Shown here one piece after another: positions 9,302 to 19,406 of a stretch of 64,000 nt of DNA (the stretch's first letter is position 1; every line of letters begins with the position of its first letter). Below the pieces are notes generated by a model, which worked only from the letters and a program-made list of their open reading frames with translations, did no database searches and was not told the DNA's origin. Origin of the DNA: Chthoniobacteraceae bacterium (GTDB lineage: Bacteria; Verrucomicrobiota; Verrucomicrobiia; Chthoniobacterales; Chthoniobacteraceae); assembly GCA_947479475.1 (NCBI GenBank), contig CANJZW010000006.1, positions 25,394 to 89,393 of the forward strand, written 5' to 3'. Position numbers and translations under genes: made by a program.

Positions 9302-10282
9302 TTAATGAGATGGCAGACGCTTTTGAGCGTCCTGATAAATCGCCGCCAAACCTAAAAAAACAACTTCCACCGCTTTACGGTAAACCTCGGGGTCCATGCC
9401 GGACTTCACCCCCCGCAAACGGGCAAGTTCCCGCTCGAATTCGCCCCGCTTGAGGCGCTCCTCAGCGCTGAGAGCCGATTCCAAAGGACTCGCCAGCAGA
9501 AATGAGTCGCGGGAACGCAGCCCCGGCGCCCCGGAAACATCCGTCGTCTTCCCGGAATACTCGCCAAAGCGGTCGAACGCTTCCCTGCCCTGCGGTTTCC
9601 CAACCCCCAGATCCTCTAGCACGGCATGTTCTGTCACAAGACGGCCCGTGTCCTTGTAGAAAGCCTCCACAGAACCCACCGCAGCCAACCAGGCCTCGAA
9701 TACAGACACCTGGCCGTCGCCGTCCCCATCCGCAGCCAGTCCCGTGATCGCTTCGGCAAAAAGCTTCGGGAAGCGAGTCCAATTTTCCTCCTCGCCAGAA
9801 CGGGTCGCGGCGATGATCTGGCGGTTTGGGGCGGCAAGGGTTTTGATAAAAGCGCCCGAACAAGAAAACCCGAGCACCAGAATCGTAGGCCGCTTGATTT
9901 TAACAAGCCGCGCCGCGAGTTCATCGGCCCCCAAATCGGCCCCCGTCAATGCGAACCGAGCGACGGTTCCCTGCGCATTCCCGTGTCCCGTAAAAACAAG
10001 CCACAGAGGATCCAGACTCGGGGCTTCGAGCGCACTCAATTCAGAATGCAGCCTCGCAATTTGTGTCTGTTCACCTTCGCCAGACTGCGAGGGAATAAAC
10101 TTGGTCTCGTATCCCGCTTTCTTTGCGGCTTGGACCCACCTCGTTGACGTCGCCTCGATGGATGATTCGAAAGCGGAGTCCCCCGGATGCCCCGAAACCA
10201 CCAAGCAGTGGGGAGCGGCCTCCAATGGGGCTGAAATGAGAAGTGCCGAAAGAAGCGCAGCCTTGAATTGATATCCCTTCAT
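9302..10282 (-). CDS. Caspase/legumain-like (clan CD) protein with an EF-hand-like loop
   Basis: 326 residues with a signal peptide (about 1-23, ending PLEAA). The core looks like a clan CD fold: strand LWLVFTGHG with H100, and strand TILVLGFSCSGAF with C141, matching a His-Cys dyad. Near 185-196 the sequence DGDGDGQVSVFE fits an EF-hand-type calcium loop (D at 1, 3, 5, G at 6, E at 12). It is probably periplasmic. It starts 16 bp after the preceding VWA gene and closes the MoxR operon. Protease activity is inferred from the dyad; an inactive homologue is possible. Confidence 0.75.
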   Translation of the reverse strand: MKGYQFKAALLSALLISAPLEAAPHCLVVSGHPGDSAFESSIEATSTRWVQAAKKAGYETKFIPSQSGEGEQTQIARLHSELSALEAPSLDPLWLVFTGHGNAQGTVARFALTGADLGADELAARLVKIKRPTILVLGFSCSGAFIKTLAAPNRQIIAATRSGEEENWTRFPKLFAEAITGLAADGDGDGQVSVFEAWLAAVGSVEAFYKDTGRLVTEHAVLEDLGVGKPQGREAFDRFGEYSGKTTDVSGAPGLRSRDSFLLASPLESALSAEERLKRGEFERELARLRGVKSGMDPEVYRKAVEVVFLGLAAIYQDAQKRLPSH

Positions 10283-10298
10283 ACAACGTCCTCTTTAA

Positions 10299-12656
10299 TC
10301 AGGCGGCTCCATGATTCCTTCGAATGAGCCACTCGCCACACAAACAAAGAAGCGCTAGCCCGAAAACGAGTCCCGTGTGCCAAAGCGGTTTTGTTCTCAA
10401 TTCGTCCGTAAGATTTGGCACTTTTTTTAGCCGCTGAGGCAATGTGTCTAGTTGCTCGATATTTAAAACTTCACCCCCCGTCTTCGCCGCAAGCAATTCC
10501 ATCGCTTTGCGGTCGGAAGAGACGGAACGAAACTCAATTTCCGCACTGTCCTGAACCCAGCCAAAAGAGCTCGTTCCAAGAAGCTCGCCATTAGAATTGC
10601 GTGCCGTCGCCTCGCCCACGAAGCCGCTGCGCCCCCCCCCTGGATACTCGACGGAAAAAGTCCCGGGGTCCGCCGTGGCTTCAGCCCTCAGGAGCACAGA
10701 TGCGGCCGTCGCTTCCCCCACCCGGCGCACTTGAATTTCCACTTCTGCATCCTCCACCGGATGCGCCTGGGCGTCCCTGACATGCGCAGTCAAAACACTG
10801 GCAGAGGAGGTCGCGTCTCGTTTTAGGCTCAATTCCACCTGAGACGGGACATCGGCAACGAGCCATCTCGCGGTCTGTCTCCAAAACTTTGCAAGATCCG
10901 CCCCGCGCGTTGGGTCGCCAATGCCCCACCGATAAAGGTCTCCACCCAAAAGGGCACCGCTCCTGCCAGAGCCATACCGTTGCGTCACAAGCGCCGGACG
11001 TTTTTGTGTATCGCCCGCCCCCCACGCCAAAACGCTCGCCGCAGGTTTAATTCCGGCCACCCCGTTGAGAATCTCAAAAGCGGGGAGTTGCTGGATTCTT
11101 TCGAGTTCCTGCGCCTCGGCCTTCCTGCGCCGCACCCAGGGTTCCAGCAGTCCTTCCCGACTCAACTTCCACTGAAACACGCCGCCACTTTCAGCGTCCT
11201 TGCCCAGCCATACCGGCAGGGCCGCCTCCACCGGAGTGCCCCGCCATCCACCCCCTTCGAAACTTTCCATTCCACCCAACATCAGCAAGCCGCCACCACG
11301 CTCCGCGACGAAACGCTGCAGCAAACGCTGTTGTTCGGCCGTGAAAAACTCCGCCTCGACGTCGTCTAAAATGATTCCCTTATACGCAAAAAGTTCGTCT
11401 GCCGTTTTAGGAAACCCTCCGGATAATTCGTCGTTGCTCTCCACGTTCACGCGCACGAGCACGGGTTTGTCGTACTTTTGGACATCAGCATCCTCTCCCT
11501 TTTGAAACCCGCGATACAGAGGGTTGGAAGCCTCCCCTCCCCTCCCCTTGAATGCAAATTTCGGTTCGCGCTTGGCCACCCGGATCAGTCCAAGTAATTG
11601 CAATTCAGAATCCCCCTCCAAGGCCCGGCGCATGGGTCCAAACTCCCAATTCGGACGACCCGCGACGTACAAAATCCGATGCGGACCACGCGCCCGGTTT
11701 ACGCACAAAAGACGCGAGTTGTTTTCCAATGTGATCTCCTTTTCCGGCCTGATTTCCGGGCTATCCACACTCACCCGATAAAAAGTCGGCCCGCTCCTCC
11801 CGGGCGAAAACTGCAACTGCACACCCGCGTGATTTTGTCCTGCTTTGAATGTTACGAAGGACTCCGCAACCAATGCTTTTTCATCGGGGACCTCCTGCGT
11901 GTCGATTTCCTCGATTCGCACGCGAACCTTACCGGTCACTCCACGCGCGAATGTTTCGACGGCAACCGTGACGGGAGCGTCCTCAAATGCCGTTGTTGTG
12001 GCACTCACGGAGCCGAGCGCGAGGTCCGGTTCCATTGCATCCCGTCCGAATACCACGGGAAAGACAGGAGGAAGGGCTTTGTAGTCAAGTTCACTCAAAT
12101 CCGAGGCCACACCGTCGCTCATCACAACGACACCCGACGGTTTCTCCCCAAGACGTCCCGCGACCTGGGAGAGTGCCCCGCCCAAGGCGCTCGCACTTCC
12201 AGTAAAGCTGAACGAAGAAGATTTTCCGTACTCGCTCAACCCGTCTGCAAAAAGGAAGGTTTGAACCCGAAAAATACTTTCCAGTTCGTGTCGCCACGTC
12301 GCGACACCCTCGTTCCAAACAGCCCGTAGTCTCTCTCCCCGGGACAAACCATTCTGGGCATCTGGAAGAAGCATGCTCCGTGAATCGTCGATCAGAATGG
12401 CAACCACATTCGCCTTTTCTCTCGGCACACGCTGCAGCCACTGAGGTTCCAGCCAGCAGCCCAAAAGGAGCAGGAACCCCAGAGTTTTTAAACCGCAGGC
12501 TATGCCCCTCCACTTGGGGGGAAGTGCCGTTCGGCTATACGACCAAAGCGTCAAACCAACGGCAAACGCCGCCACACAACCGACCGCTATTAAACGATCC
12601 GGGCGGCCGATCCCGATGCTCGCCAATGTGCCGGCATAAAAGGCTAGGCCAATCAC
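10299..12656 (-). CDS. VWA domain membrane protein with a glutamine-amidotransferase-like domain
   Basis: 785 residues. Three hydrophobic segments occur near 1-15, 22-40 and 55-70, then a von Willebrand A domain whose MIDAS begins ILIDDSRSM (D90, S92, S94). An Ig-like or linker region follows, then a segment near 425-470 (GIILDDVEAEFF, FVAERGGGLLMLGG) typical of the class I GATase-like domain in such proteins. The C-terminus has another beta-rich part and a final hydrophobic helix (about 760-778) followed by a basic tail. Its ATG overlaps the stop of the upstream coiled-coil gene (ATGA). It likely works with the MoxR ATPase in the envelope. Confidence 0.88.
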   Translation of the reverse strand: MIGLAFYAGTLASIGIGRPDRLIAVGCVAAFAVGLTLWSYSRTALPPKWRGIACGLKTLGFLLLLGCWLEPQWLQRVPREKANVVAILIDDSRSMLLPDAQNGLSRGERLRAVWNEGVATWRHELESIFRVQTFLFADGLSEYGKSSSFSFTGSASALGGALSQVAGRLGEKPSGVVVMSDGVASDLSELDYKALPPVFPVVFGRDAMEPDLALGSVSATTTAFEDAPVTVAVETFARGVTGKVRVRIEEIDTQEVPDEKALVAESFVTFKAGQNHAGVQLQFSPGRSGPTFYRVSVDSPEIRPEKEITLENNSRLLCVNRARGPHRILYVAGRPNWEFGPMRRALEGDSELQLLGLIRVAKREPKFAFKGRGGEASNPLYRGFQKGEDADVQKYDKPVLVRVNVESNDELSGGFPKTADELFAYKGIILDDVEAEFFTAEQQRLLQRFVAERGGGLLMLGGMESFEGGGWRGTPVEAALPVWLGKDAESGGVFQWKLSREGLLEPWVRRRKAEAQELERIQQLPAFEILNGVAGIKPAASVLAWGAGDTQKRPALVTQRYGSGRSGALLGGDLYRWGIGDPTRGADLAKFWRQTARWLVADVPSQVELSLKRDATSSASVLTAHVRDAQAHPVEDAEVEIQVRRVGEATAASVLLRAEATADPGTFSVEYPGGGRSGFVGEATARNSNGELLGTSSFGWVQDSAEIEFRSVSSDRKAMELLAAKTGGEVLNIEQLDTLPQRLKKVPNLTDELRTKPLWHTGLVFGLALLCLCGEWLIRRNHGAA

Positions 12657-15600
12657 CGCCCACCTCCCAACGCTTCGTAATACCTCCGCACCGACTCTTC
12701 ATACTTGCGAGGCACAGGGTCGCGGTCCACCGGTACATCGCTTTCCTTCCCCTCGCGCCGGGCCAACTCGGAAGTAATCGCGTCCCTCAACTGGGAGAGT
12801 GGAGCGAGCAGCTTCTGCTCCACTTCGTTCCGGCTGGGTTTGGTTGCGTGCCTTTTCATGTCGGCACGAATCTCTTCAGCCACCTGTTGCACGCGAGCCA
12901 CTCCAGCCCTCAACTGGGGTTTTTCAAGGAGGGCCTCCACACGATCCAGCTTGTCTAAAAGCTGCCCAATTTCTTGGGCGGGCACGCCATTACCTCCGCC
13001 ATTTATACTCCCTGCGGTTGCCAAGGAACCCTCGGCAACCTCTCTCCCGTCTCCACCGCGACCCTTCGCCGTCTCCCCCGGTTTGCCATCCTTACCCGCT
13101 TCCCCCTTGTCTCCCGCACTGCCGCCTGCTGCGGGTTGGTTGCCCTCTCCCGCCTTGGCCATCTCAGAGGGTTTGCCGCCTTTGCCACCCTTACCCGCTT
13201 CCCCCTTGTCTCCCGCGCCGCCGCCTGCTGCGGGTTGGTTGCCCTCTCCCGCCTTAGCCATCTCAGAGGGTTTGCCGCCTTTGTCACCCTTGCCTGCTTC
13301 CCCCTTGTCTCCAGGATTCCCATCTGACTCCGGCGAATCTTTCGAAGCCGACTTTTCTCCCGTTCCCGCAACAACGCCCTCTTTTGAGGTTTGCGCCTGT
13401 CCGGGGGATACGGCATCTGCCTCCCCTTTTTTTGGGCTTAAAGCCCGCGCAATCCCATCCAAAGCAGCACGAGCCTGCCTGAGTGCCTGAGCGTCGTCCC
13501 CCAGGACCTCGTTGGAAGCCGATTCAAGGGCCTTTTCAAGCTCCGCTAGATCGCTTGCCGCCGACTTTTCGGCGCGTCGGGCAACCTCAGACTGACCAAC
13601 CGCGAGCGCATTGCGAACCACTTTAAACTTTGCATCCGTTTGATTCTGCATTGTGGAACGATGGGCGTCCTGGAGCGCCTTCGAAAAAATCGGTTCCGAC
13701 GATTCCGTGACTTCGGCCACTCGCTGTATTTCTTCCTGCAGATCCTTCAGGCGCTGTTGCTGCCCCTCGGCCTGGCGTCTCAGGTCTTCAGAAACAAGTT
13801 TCGACGGACCTTTTACCGGGGCATTCAATGCCTCTGAAACCTTCTTTTCCTGCTGCTGCAACTCCTGCGCTTGTTCCTGTAAATTCCGGGCCGCTTCCCT
13901 CGTTTTTCCAGAGAGTTGCTGCCGCAGGGCCTCGCCGCTTTCCCGAAGCTTTTCCGTTGCGCGCGCCGAAGCCGCGCGCGCCTCGTCCATGGAACCACGC
14001 TCCATAGCGGCCGCCGCTTTCTGAGCGGCCTCCCGAGCGGCGTCCAGTTGTTCGCGCTGCGCGGAGAGGGTTTCGTTTTTTTGAGCGGCTTTCTGCTGGG
14101 CGTCCTCGAGTTCGCGAGCCAGAGCCTTTTGTTCGTCAGAGAGACGCTTCAGCTCACGCTGGGCAACTTCTTTCTCGCTCTTATCGGTGCTTGCGTTGAC
14201 GCGTGCCTCCAATTCCCGCATTCGTTCCGCAATCTCCTCTTGGCGGCGCGCCAGTGCCCTCAATTGGGAAAGCAACTCCTCCATTTCCGTCCGCTCTTTG
14301 TTCTCCTGCTCAGACTTCGCCTCGCTCTTGTTTTGATAACGGTCCTCCTGCTTTGCGAACTCAAGATTGCTCATTTGACGAGTCCGTTCCTGCCCGTCCT
14401 CCGGTACCGCTTTTTTTGAGCGCACCATGTTGTAGGAAGAGGGGGCGACGTGCGTAAGAGCATCGTAAGCAGCTCGCTCTTCGCTGATCGCCGCGTCCAG
14501 ACTTTGTTTTGTCTCCGAGGCTTTCGAAAGTTCTGCCACGGCTTTCTCAAGGTGAGTGAGAGCCTCGGTATAGTGCGCCTGCCGAAGAGGATCCTCCTCT
14601 TTACCAGCGGCATCCCCGGCCATTTCCTGAACCTTTAGCTCGGACGCCCGGACCGTTTCCAACCCCTTTTTAAACTCCCCTTCAGGCTTTTCGGAACCCG
14701 CATTTTTTCTCCTGAGATTCCAAGAGGCTGCAATCACCTGCTTTTGAATTTCAAGCAACTGCGGACCGCCCTTCCCGGGTTCTCCCTCAGACTCGCTCTG
14801 GCGATACTCTTCCTCAAAAGCGCGGACCCGGCCGAGCATCAGGTCGCCCTCCACTTTGCGCACACCCGCCTTCCCGAAGCTGTCTTCTGCCCAAAAGAAC
14901 CAGCTTAATGAATCTCCAACCTCAAGCTTGCGGCCCTCCAAGGCCTCATGCAGGCGCATCTTCACTTTCTGGCCGGCCTTCGCCCCTGTCCCCAAAACAA
15001 ACTCACGGGGCTCTTCCTTACCGAATTGCAAGGTCACGCCCCAACGTTTCAGGCCGGTGTCATCCCAAACTTCGGCTTCAAAATCCACCTCTTCAATCGC
15101 CGTAAAACGGGCATCGTTTCGGGGTAAAAGCGCCCGGATTTTAGGGAGTTGATTCGGGGTCACGTCGACACGAAACGATGTTTGCTCGCGCGCAAAGCGC
15201 CCTTCTGTGTCTTCCAATTCAAGTTTGAGCTCTAGGGATGAATGGATATCGGCAAGTTTCCACGGCGCCTCGTTTTTAGCCGAACCAAACGCCAACTCTT
15301 GGACACGATTGTCTTTGCCTCGCAGCCTCGCTGCTTTCAAGGGTTTGTTGAATTTCAGCACCCAAATAACAGCACTTCCCTCCGGAACGCTTAATTTCCG
15401 GGCATCCTCGAAAGTCCGCTCCCGAGGCTCCATCCCCTCCGGGTAATGAACCGTGGCGGTGGCGTCCACGAGTTTCGGAAACTCAAACACGCGGGCCTTG
15501 TACCTCGGCGATTTAGAGCCAGAGGACTCCACCCAGTATTCCAAGTCCGTCTCCACGGCCTCGATGGACGCCCCATAAAGCGGTTCACCCACTCCTTCAT

Positions 15601-16336
15601 GCATCGGAATTTTACCCGTCTCACCAGTGGATTCTTTAAAGGAAAGCGCAACCCCCGTTGTCATCTCCCCGAAGCGGGCACTCACCGTAAGACGCGTTCC
15701 CTTTTCAATTTCCGTATCGCCCGGCGCGACCTTCAACTCATTCGCTGCGATGGAGACACTTTTTTCGCCACTCCCACTTTCAACCTTCGTCGGTGGCGCC
15801 GAAAGCCAGGCTAGAATGGAAACAAACGCCGCCAATCTCCCAAACCCACAGGCGAGGCTTGCGGTAAAATGCCGCCATTTAGGAACGCAACGCTGCCAGT
15901 CGCCTTGTTTCGCGAAGTCGACGACTTCGCAAAAAAGCCTCTCCTGCATGTAATTAAAGCGCCCATTTTGCCCCGCCTGCTCCGCAGCGGCTTTCAAGCG
16001 ACCGGCAAGGCTCGCATCAAACCGCTCAATCACATCCGCAAGAACCCCCGGTTTTGGCTGCCACTCAGACGCCCTTGTCTCCGCCCATTGGATTGCCCGC
16101 AACGCGACTAAAATGGAGGGAATTCCCCACAAGAAAGACACCCCTATCCACCGGTTAAAGAGAACCAATCCCACAATTCCAATATTCCCAGCAGCAAGAA
16201 CCCAACGCCGGCGCTCCTTCTGCAACGACTTCAATGCGGCCCTCACCTCCGGCAACGCACAGAGGTCAAAAAACACCTCCTCCTGTCTGTCGCCGGAGCA
16301 ATCCGAATTAGGAGTGTGCGGATTAGGTTCGCTCAT
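12653..16336 (-). CDS. Giant coiled-coil membrane protein (DUF4175-like) with G/K-rich repeats
   Basis: 1227 residues from the ATG at 16336, which overlaps the upstream stop as ATGA; the frame is open 14 codons earlier. Two hydrophobic segments (about 45-62, 65-80) and a third near 168-186 place the N-terminus in the membrane. A beta-rich region (about 190-520) is followed by a very long E/K/Q/A-rich coiled coil (about 530-980) and a low-complexity tract with two and a half 33-residue repeats of the GDKGEAGK...NQPAAGG type (DNA 13074-13320). Membership in DUF4175 is suggested by architecture and MoxR-operon context, not proven. It may scaffold the VWA proteins. Confidence 0.8.
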   Translation of the reverse strand: MSEPNPHTPNSDCSGDRQEEVFFDLCALPEVRAALKSLQKERRRWVLAAGNIGIVGLVLFNRWIGVSFLWGIPSILVALRAIQWAETRASEWQPKPGVLADVIERFDASLAGRLKAAAEQAGQNGRFNYMQERLFCEVVDFAKQGDWQRCVPKWRHFTASLACGFGRLAAFVSILAWLSAPPTKVESGSGEKSVSIAANELKVAPGDTEIEKGTRLTVSARFGEMTTGVALSFKESTGETGKIPMHEGVGEPLYGASIEAVETDLEYWVESSGSKSPRYKARVFEFPKLVDATATVHYPEGMEPRERTFEDARKLSVPEGSAVIWVLKFNKPLKAARLRGKDNRVQELAFGSAKNEAPWKLADIHSSLELKLELEDTEGRFAREQTSFRVDVTPNQLPKIRALLPRNDARFTAIEEVDFEAEVWDDTGLKRWGVTLQFGKEEPREFVLGTGAKAGQKVKMRLHEALEGRKLEVGDSLSWFFWAEDSFGKAGVRKVEGDLMLGRVRAFEEEYRQSESEGEPGKGGPQLLEIQKQVIAASWNLRRKNAGSEKPEGEFKKGLETVRASELKVQEMAGDAAGKEEDPLRQAHYTEALTHLEKAVAELSKASETKQSLDAAISEERAAYDALTHVAPSSYNMVRSKKAVPEDGQERTRQMSNLEFAKQEDRYQNKSEAKSEQENKERTEMEELLSQLRALARRQEEIAERMRELEARVNASTDKSEKEVAQRELKRLSDEQKALARELEDAQQKAAQKNETLSAQREQLDAAREAAQKAAAAMERGSMDEARAASARATEKLRESGEALRQQLSGKTREAARNLQEQAQELQQQEKKVSEALNAPVKGPSKLVSEDLRRQAEGQQQRLKDLQEEIQRVAEVTESSEPIFSKALQDAHRSTMQNQTDAKFKVVRNALAVGQSEVARRAEKSAASDLAELEKALESASNEVLGDDAQALRQARAALDGIARALSPKKGEADAVSPGQAQTSKEGVVAGTGEKSASKDSPESDGNPGDKGEAGKGDKGGKPSEMAKAGEGNQPAAGGGAGDKGEAGKGGKGGKPSEMAKAGEGNQPAAGGSAGDKGEAGKDGKPGETAKGRGGDGREVAEGSLATAGSINGGGNGVPAQEIGQLLDKLDRVEALLEKPQLRAGVARVQQVAEEIRADMKRHATKPSRNEVEQKLLAPLSQLRDAITSELARREGKESDVPVDRDPVPRKYEESVRRYYEALGGGR
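13074..13320 (-). repeat. 99-bp in-frame tandem repeat, about 2.5 copies
   Basis: The 99-bp spacing is visible from the motif cccccttgtctcc, which recurs near 13102, 13201 and 13300. Each unit encodes 33 residues rich in G, K, E and A. The period is a multiple of three, so copy-number change would lengthen or shorten the protein without breaking the frame. Confidence 0.9.
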
Positions 16337-18375
16337 AGCGCTGGATGTTTGGACACAGAAGAGAGCCGGGCAGCCCACCAGGTTTCAAGCGTCAGAAGAA
16401 CCAACACCACGCCCAGCAGCCATCGCCATCCTCCCTGTTGCGCCTCAATTTCCTCCGAGAGCAGCACCTCTGCCGAAAGCGGAGAGCCGCTGGCACGTTG
16501 CCTCCCCTCCCCGTTGGGTTTTGCGATGGGCACTCCCAGATCCTTGAGCTTTTCCGGAGGTAACGCCGCAAGCCTTCCTTCTTCCCTTGCCACGTTGACG
16601 ACCGCAATCCCCCCCGAAGGCTCGAGCGCAAACACGCCGGGCTGGTCTACTGTCCCACGTGGGCCCACCGCAGGAAGGCGCATTCCATCAGAGCCCAGCA
16701 GGCCCGTCGTCCCCTCTGGGAGAGCGAAAGACTCACCCGGCGTGGTCACTAAAAATGGCGCCCGACCACCAGCGGCCATTTCGAGGCAACCCGCAAGAAA
16801 GGGAACACACCGCGAGGAAAGGACCCACTGGGCGTCCTGTGGACGCCAGTCGCTGGTCCAAACATAAATCCGGCCCTTCCCAAGCGCACATTCAAGCAAC
16901 GCAGGATCGCCTCCCTCAAAACGCGCCAGAACACGCGTGGAAGAGTCCTTGGGAAGCACAATGCGGCGGTAGTGCCAAAAACGGACACCCGAGAAATCCG
17001 AAAACTGCGGCGTCTTAAACGGAGCGAACACGGGATGCCTTCGGTCCATTTCCCCGAGTATGGCGAAATCACTGACCGGTGCCTCTTTGACATCCCACAC
17101 CTCCCCAAAAAGCGCTCCCACGGAGCCTGCCCTTGAAACATCCTCAAGAGTAAGTATCGCAAGCGCGCCCTTTTCCACAGCGCTCCGCATCCTCAGGTTC
17201 CACTCGGGACTGGCTGCCGCGTTGGAAATCCACAACCCAACGTCCGCATCTCTTTCAGGCGCCAGGTTCTCCCCGGCCACCACTTCCACGCGCGCCTCTC
17301 CCAGAGCATTCACCGCCCGGTGCACAAAATAACGCGTGCTGCTTGGGTCTTTGAGGTCACCAGTGTATCCCAAAGCCACCAGTGCCCGTTTCTGCGGCAA
17401 CCGCGAAACCCAGACTCCCGAAACAAAATCGGAAGCTTCCGACACCCGGACATAGCCGAAATCAAAAGCCGGCCCCGGCACCGTTACCGAGCGCGTCTTC
17501 CCCGCAGATACAGGCACCATCCACTCTCTGGGATGCAAACCGTCCAGGACGAGTTTGACCCGGTCACCCCGAAAACCGGGCGCCGCAGTAACCTGAATTT
17601 TGATGGGGGCTTCGACGCTCGCCGTTTCCGCATCTGGAGGGAGCCAGTGAAGGGAAATCCCATCGTCCGGAACTGGGCTTTTCAAGGGCAGTTGCACCAC
17701 CCTGACATGGAAATTCTTGGGCCACTGCTGGCCCTGAAGTTTTGCGAGGCGGCTCCCCTCTTGCAGGTCGGAAACGACAACCACCTCAACCGGCTCTTCC
17801 ATCGCATCCCGAGCCGCACGGTCTGCCACAAATTTTAACGCTCCGCCCAATTCTGTTTGTGCCCACCCTGGATCGGTCCGTGCAAGGAGTTCGTTCAAAA
17901 GCCCGGACCGCTCTCCAGCAGGCGTCTGGCGCCAGATTTCAAAGCTTAGGACGGGACGTACGATGCGGTCGAAACCAAGAAGCTCGAACTCATCGGAATC
18001 CGTCAGGCTGGATGCAATCTGGCGCACCGAATCCCGAGCCTCCGAAAAAAAACCGGCCCGCCGCATACTGGCACTCGTGTCGAGAAGCACCACCAGCCGC
18101 CTGTGCTCAGAAGCCGGCACACCGGAAACCGGGCCACTTTTCTTCACGTAAGGTCTCGCGAAGGCAAAGGCAAGCAGCCCCAAGGCCCCGATGCGCGCAA
18201 CCATCAGAGCAATGTCCTCCCAGCGCTGGCGTGCCTTTTTGGGCGGAAGCGGCTCGAGAAAATCCATCGCACTGAAAGCGACGCGGTTCTTCACGCTCAA
18301 ACGGCGCAGATGCGCCACCAAAGGCGCTCCCACCGCCAGCAACCCTAGAAAGAACCAAGGTGATAAAAAGCTCAT
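16333..18375 (-). CDS. BatA-like aerotolerance-type VWA membrane protein
   Basis: 680 residues. The first 75 residues form the BatA N-terminal membrane module (helix at 5-22, the VAFSAMDFLEP segment, second helix at about 57-75). A VWA domain follows with MIDAS VVLLDTSASM (D99, S101, S103). The middle contains a GATase-like segment and the C-terminus has a last membrane helix (about 645-665). The start overlaps the DUF58 stop (ATGA), and the stop overlaps the next gene. BatA-type proteins are presumed substrates or partners of MoxR ATPases. Confidence 0.9.
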   Translation of the reverse strand: MSFLSPWFFLGLLAVGAPLVAHLRRLSVKNRVAFSAMDFLEPLPPKKARQRWEDIALMVARIGALGLLAFAFARPYVKKSGPVSGVPASEHRRLVVLLDTSASMRRAGFFSEARDSVRQIASSLTDSDEFELLGFDRIVRPVLSFEIWRQTPAGERSGLLNELLARTDPGWAQTELGGALKFVADRAARDAMEEPVEVVVVSDLQEGSRLAKLQGQQWPKNFHVRVVQLPLKSPVPDDGISLHWLPPDAETASVEAPIKIQVTAAPGFRGDRVKLVLDGLHPREWMVPVSAGKTRSVTVPGPAFDFGYVRVSEASDFVSGVWVSRLPQKRALVALGYTGDLKDPSSTRYFVHRAVNALGEARVEVVAGENLAPERDADVGLWISNAAASPEWNLRMRSAVEKGALAILTLEDVSRAGSVGALFGEVWDVKEAPVSDFAILGEMDRRHPVFAPFKTPQFSDFSGVRFWHYRRIVLPKDSSTRVLARFEGGDPALLECALGKGRIYVWTSDWRPQDAQWVLSSRCVPFLAGCLEMAAGGRAPFLVTTPGESFALPEGTTGLLGSDGMRLPAVGPRGTVDQPGVFALEPSGGIAVVNVAREEGRLAALPPEKLKDLGVPIAKPNGEGRQRASGSPLSAEVLLSEEIEAQQGGWRWLLGVVLVLLTLETWWAARLSSVSKHPAL

Positions 18376-19406
18376 GGCAACCTCCCTTGTGAGGCAGACG
18401 CCCCCCCAGATTGCTGCCGACGCCTCGCAATGGCCGTGATTGCTTCCCGCAGTAGCGGCTCAAGTGGAGCATCGGAACGGACGCTCCAGAACAGGACAGA
18501 CTCTCGGGCACAGGAGGCCGCAACGGCTTCGCGGTGCACCTGCATGCGGTTCACATAACCCAACCTGGCTCGGGGTGCGTCCAGATCCAAACGGCGGGCG
18601 TCCTCCAACCCCACAAAATGAGTGTCGCCCTCGAAGTTGAAATCGATTTCCTGGGGATCTAAAACTTCAAAAACGACGACCTCGTGTCTGGCAGCGCGCA
18701 GAAGCCGGAGGGCTTCCGCCCAATCTTCGGAAGGAACGAGCAGGTCACTGACGAGAACCACCAGTCCGGGCCGGCGAAGAATCCGCCGAGCCTCCTCCAG
18801 AGCGACTCGCAAGCCGGTGCTTCCAGAGGGTTCGGCGGCCAGCAGAGACCACCAGCGCGCCATTTGTCGGGGCGCATGCGCGACGGGAACAAGCTCTCCC
18901 GCACCCGCGGCAAAACGCAGGAGACCAACCGGATCTCCCTGCCCGTGCAAAAAGGTCGCGAGAGTTCCCGCGAGTGTGCGGGCGTAGTCGGCCTTGCTGT
19001 AACCGGTGGTTCCAAAAGACATCGAGGCGCTCAGATCCGCGACCACAAGGCAGCCCCAGTCGGATTCTTCCTCATACTTGCGTAAAAACGGTCGGTCCGT
19101 CCGAGCCATACGACGCCAGTCCATATGGCGAAGATCGTCTCCCGGGCTGTAGGGGCGGTACTCGGCGAACTCAGCGGAGTGGCCGCGACGCACACTCCGG
19201 TGCAGGCCGCGATGCAGGCCCTGAACCATCCTCTGCACGCGAAGTTCGAGGGAGCGGATCAACATCAGCGCCTGCAAGTCCATCCACGGACGCACTTCCT
19301 GAGACTTCGTACCCGCCAGTGTCCCTGTGTGCGGTAATCCAGACCGCGCGTCGCCCGAGCGCGCGGAAACTTTATTCCACCAACGTTGGACCCAACCCTT
19401 GCTCAT
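18372..19406 (-). CDS. DUF58 domain protein
   Basis: 344 residues with the diagnostic DUF58 signature at about 74-102 (EFAEYRPYSPGDDLRHMDWRRMART) followed by a VWA-type fold carrying VVADLSASMS (D124, S126, S128). DUF58 genes almost always lie directly beside moxR, as here: the ATG overlaps the moxR stop by 4 nt. The N-terminal 40 residues are longer and more polar than usual, so a later start is possible. No signal peptide is seen, fitting a cytoplasmic or peripheral membrane role. Confidence 0.93.
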   Translation of the reverse strand: MSKGWVQRWWNKVSARSGDARSGLPHTGTLAGTKSQEVRPWMDLQALMLIRSLELRVQRMVQGLHRGLHRSVRRGHSAEFAEYRPYSPGDDLRHMDWRRMARTDRPFLRKYEEESDWGCLVVADLSASMSFGTTGYSKADYARTLAGTLATFLHGQGDPVGLLRFAAGAGELVPVAHAPRQMARWWSLLAAEPSGSTGLRVALEEARRILRRPGLVVLVSDLLVPSEDWAEALRLLRAARHEVVVFEVLDPQEIDFNFEGDTHFVGLEDARRLDLDAPRARLGYVNRMQVHREAVAASCARESVLFWSVRSDAPLEPLLREAITAIARRRQQSGGASASQGRLP

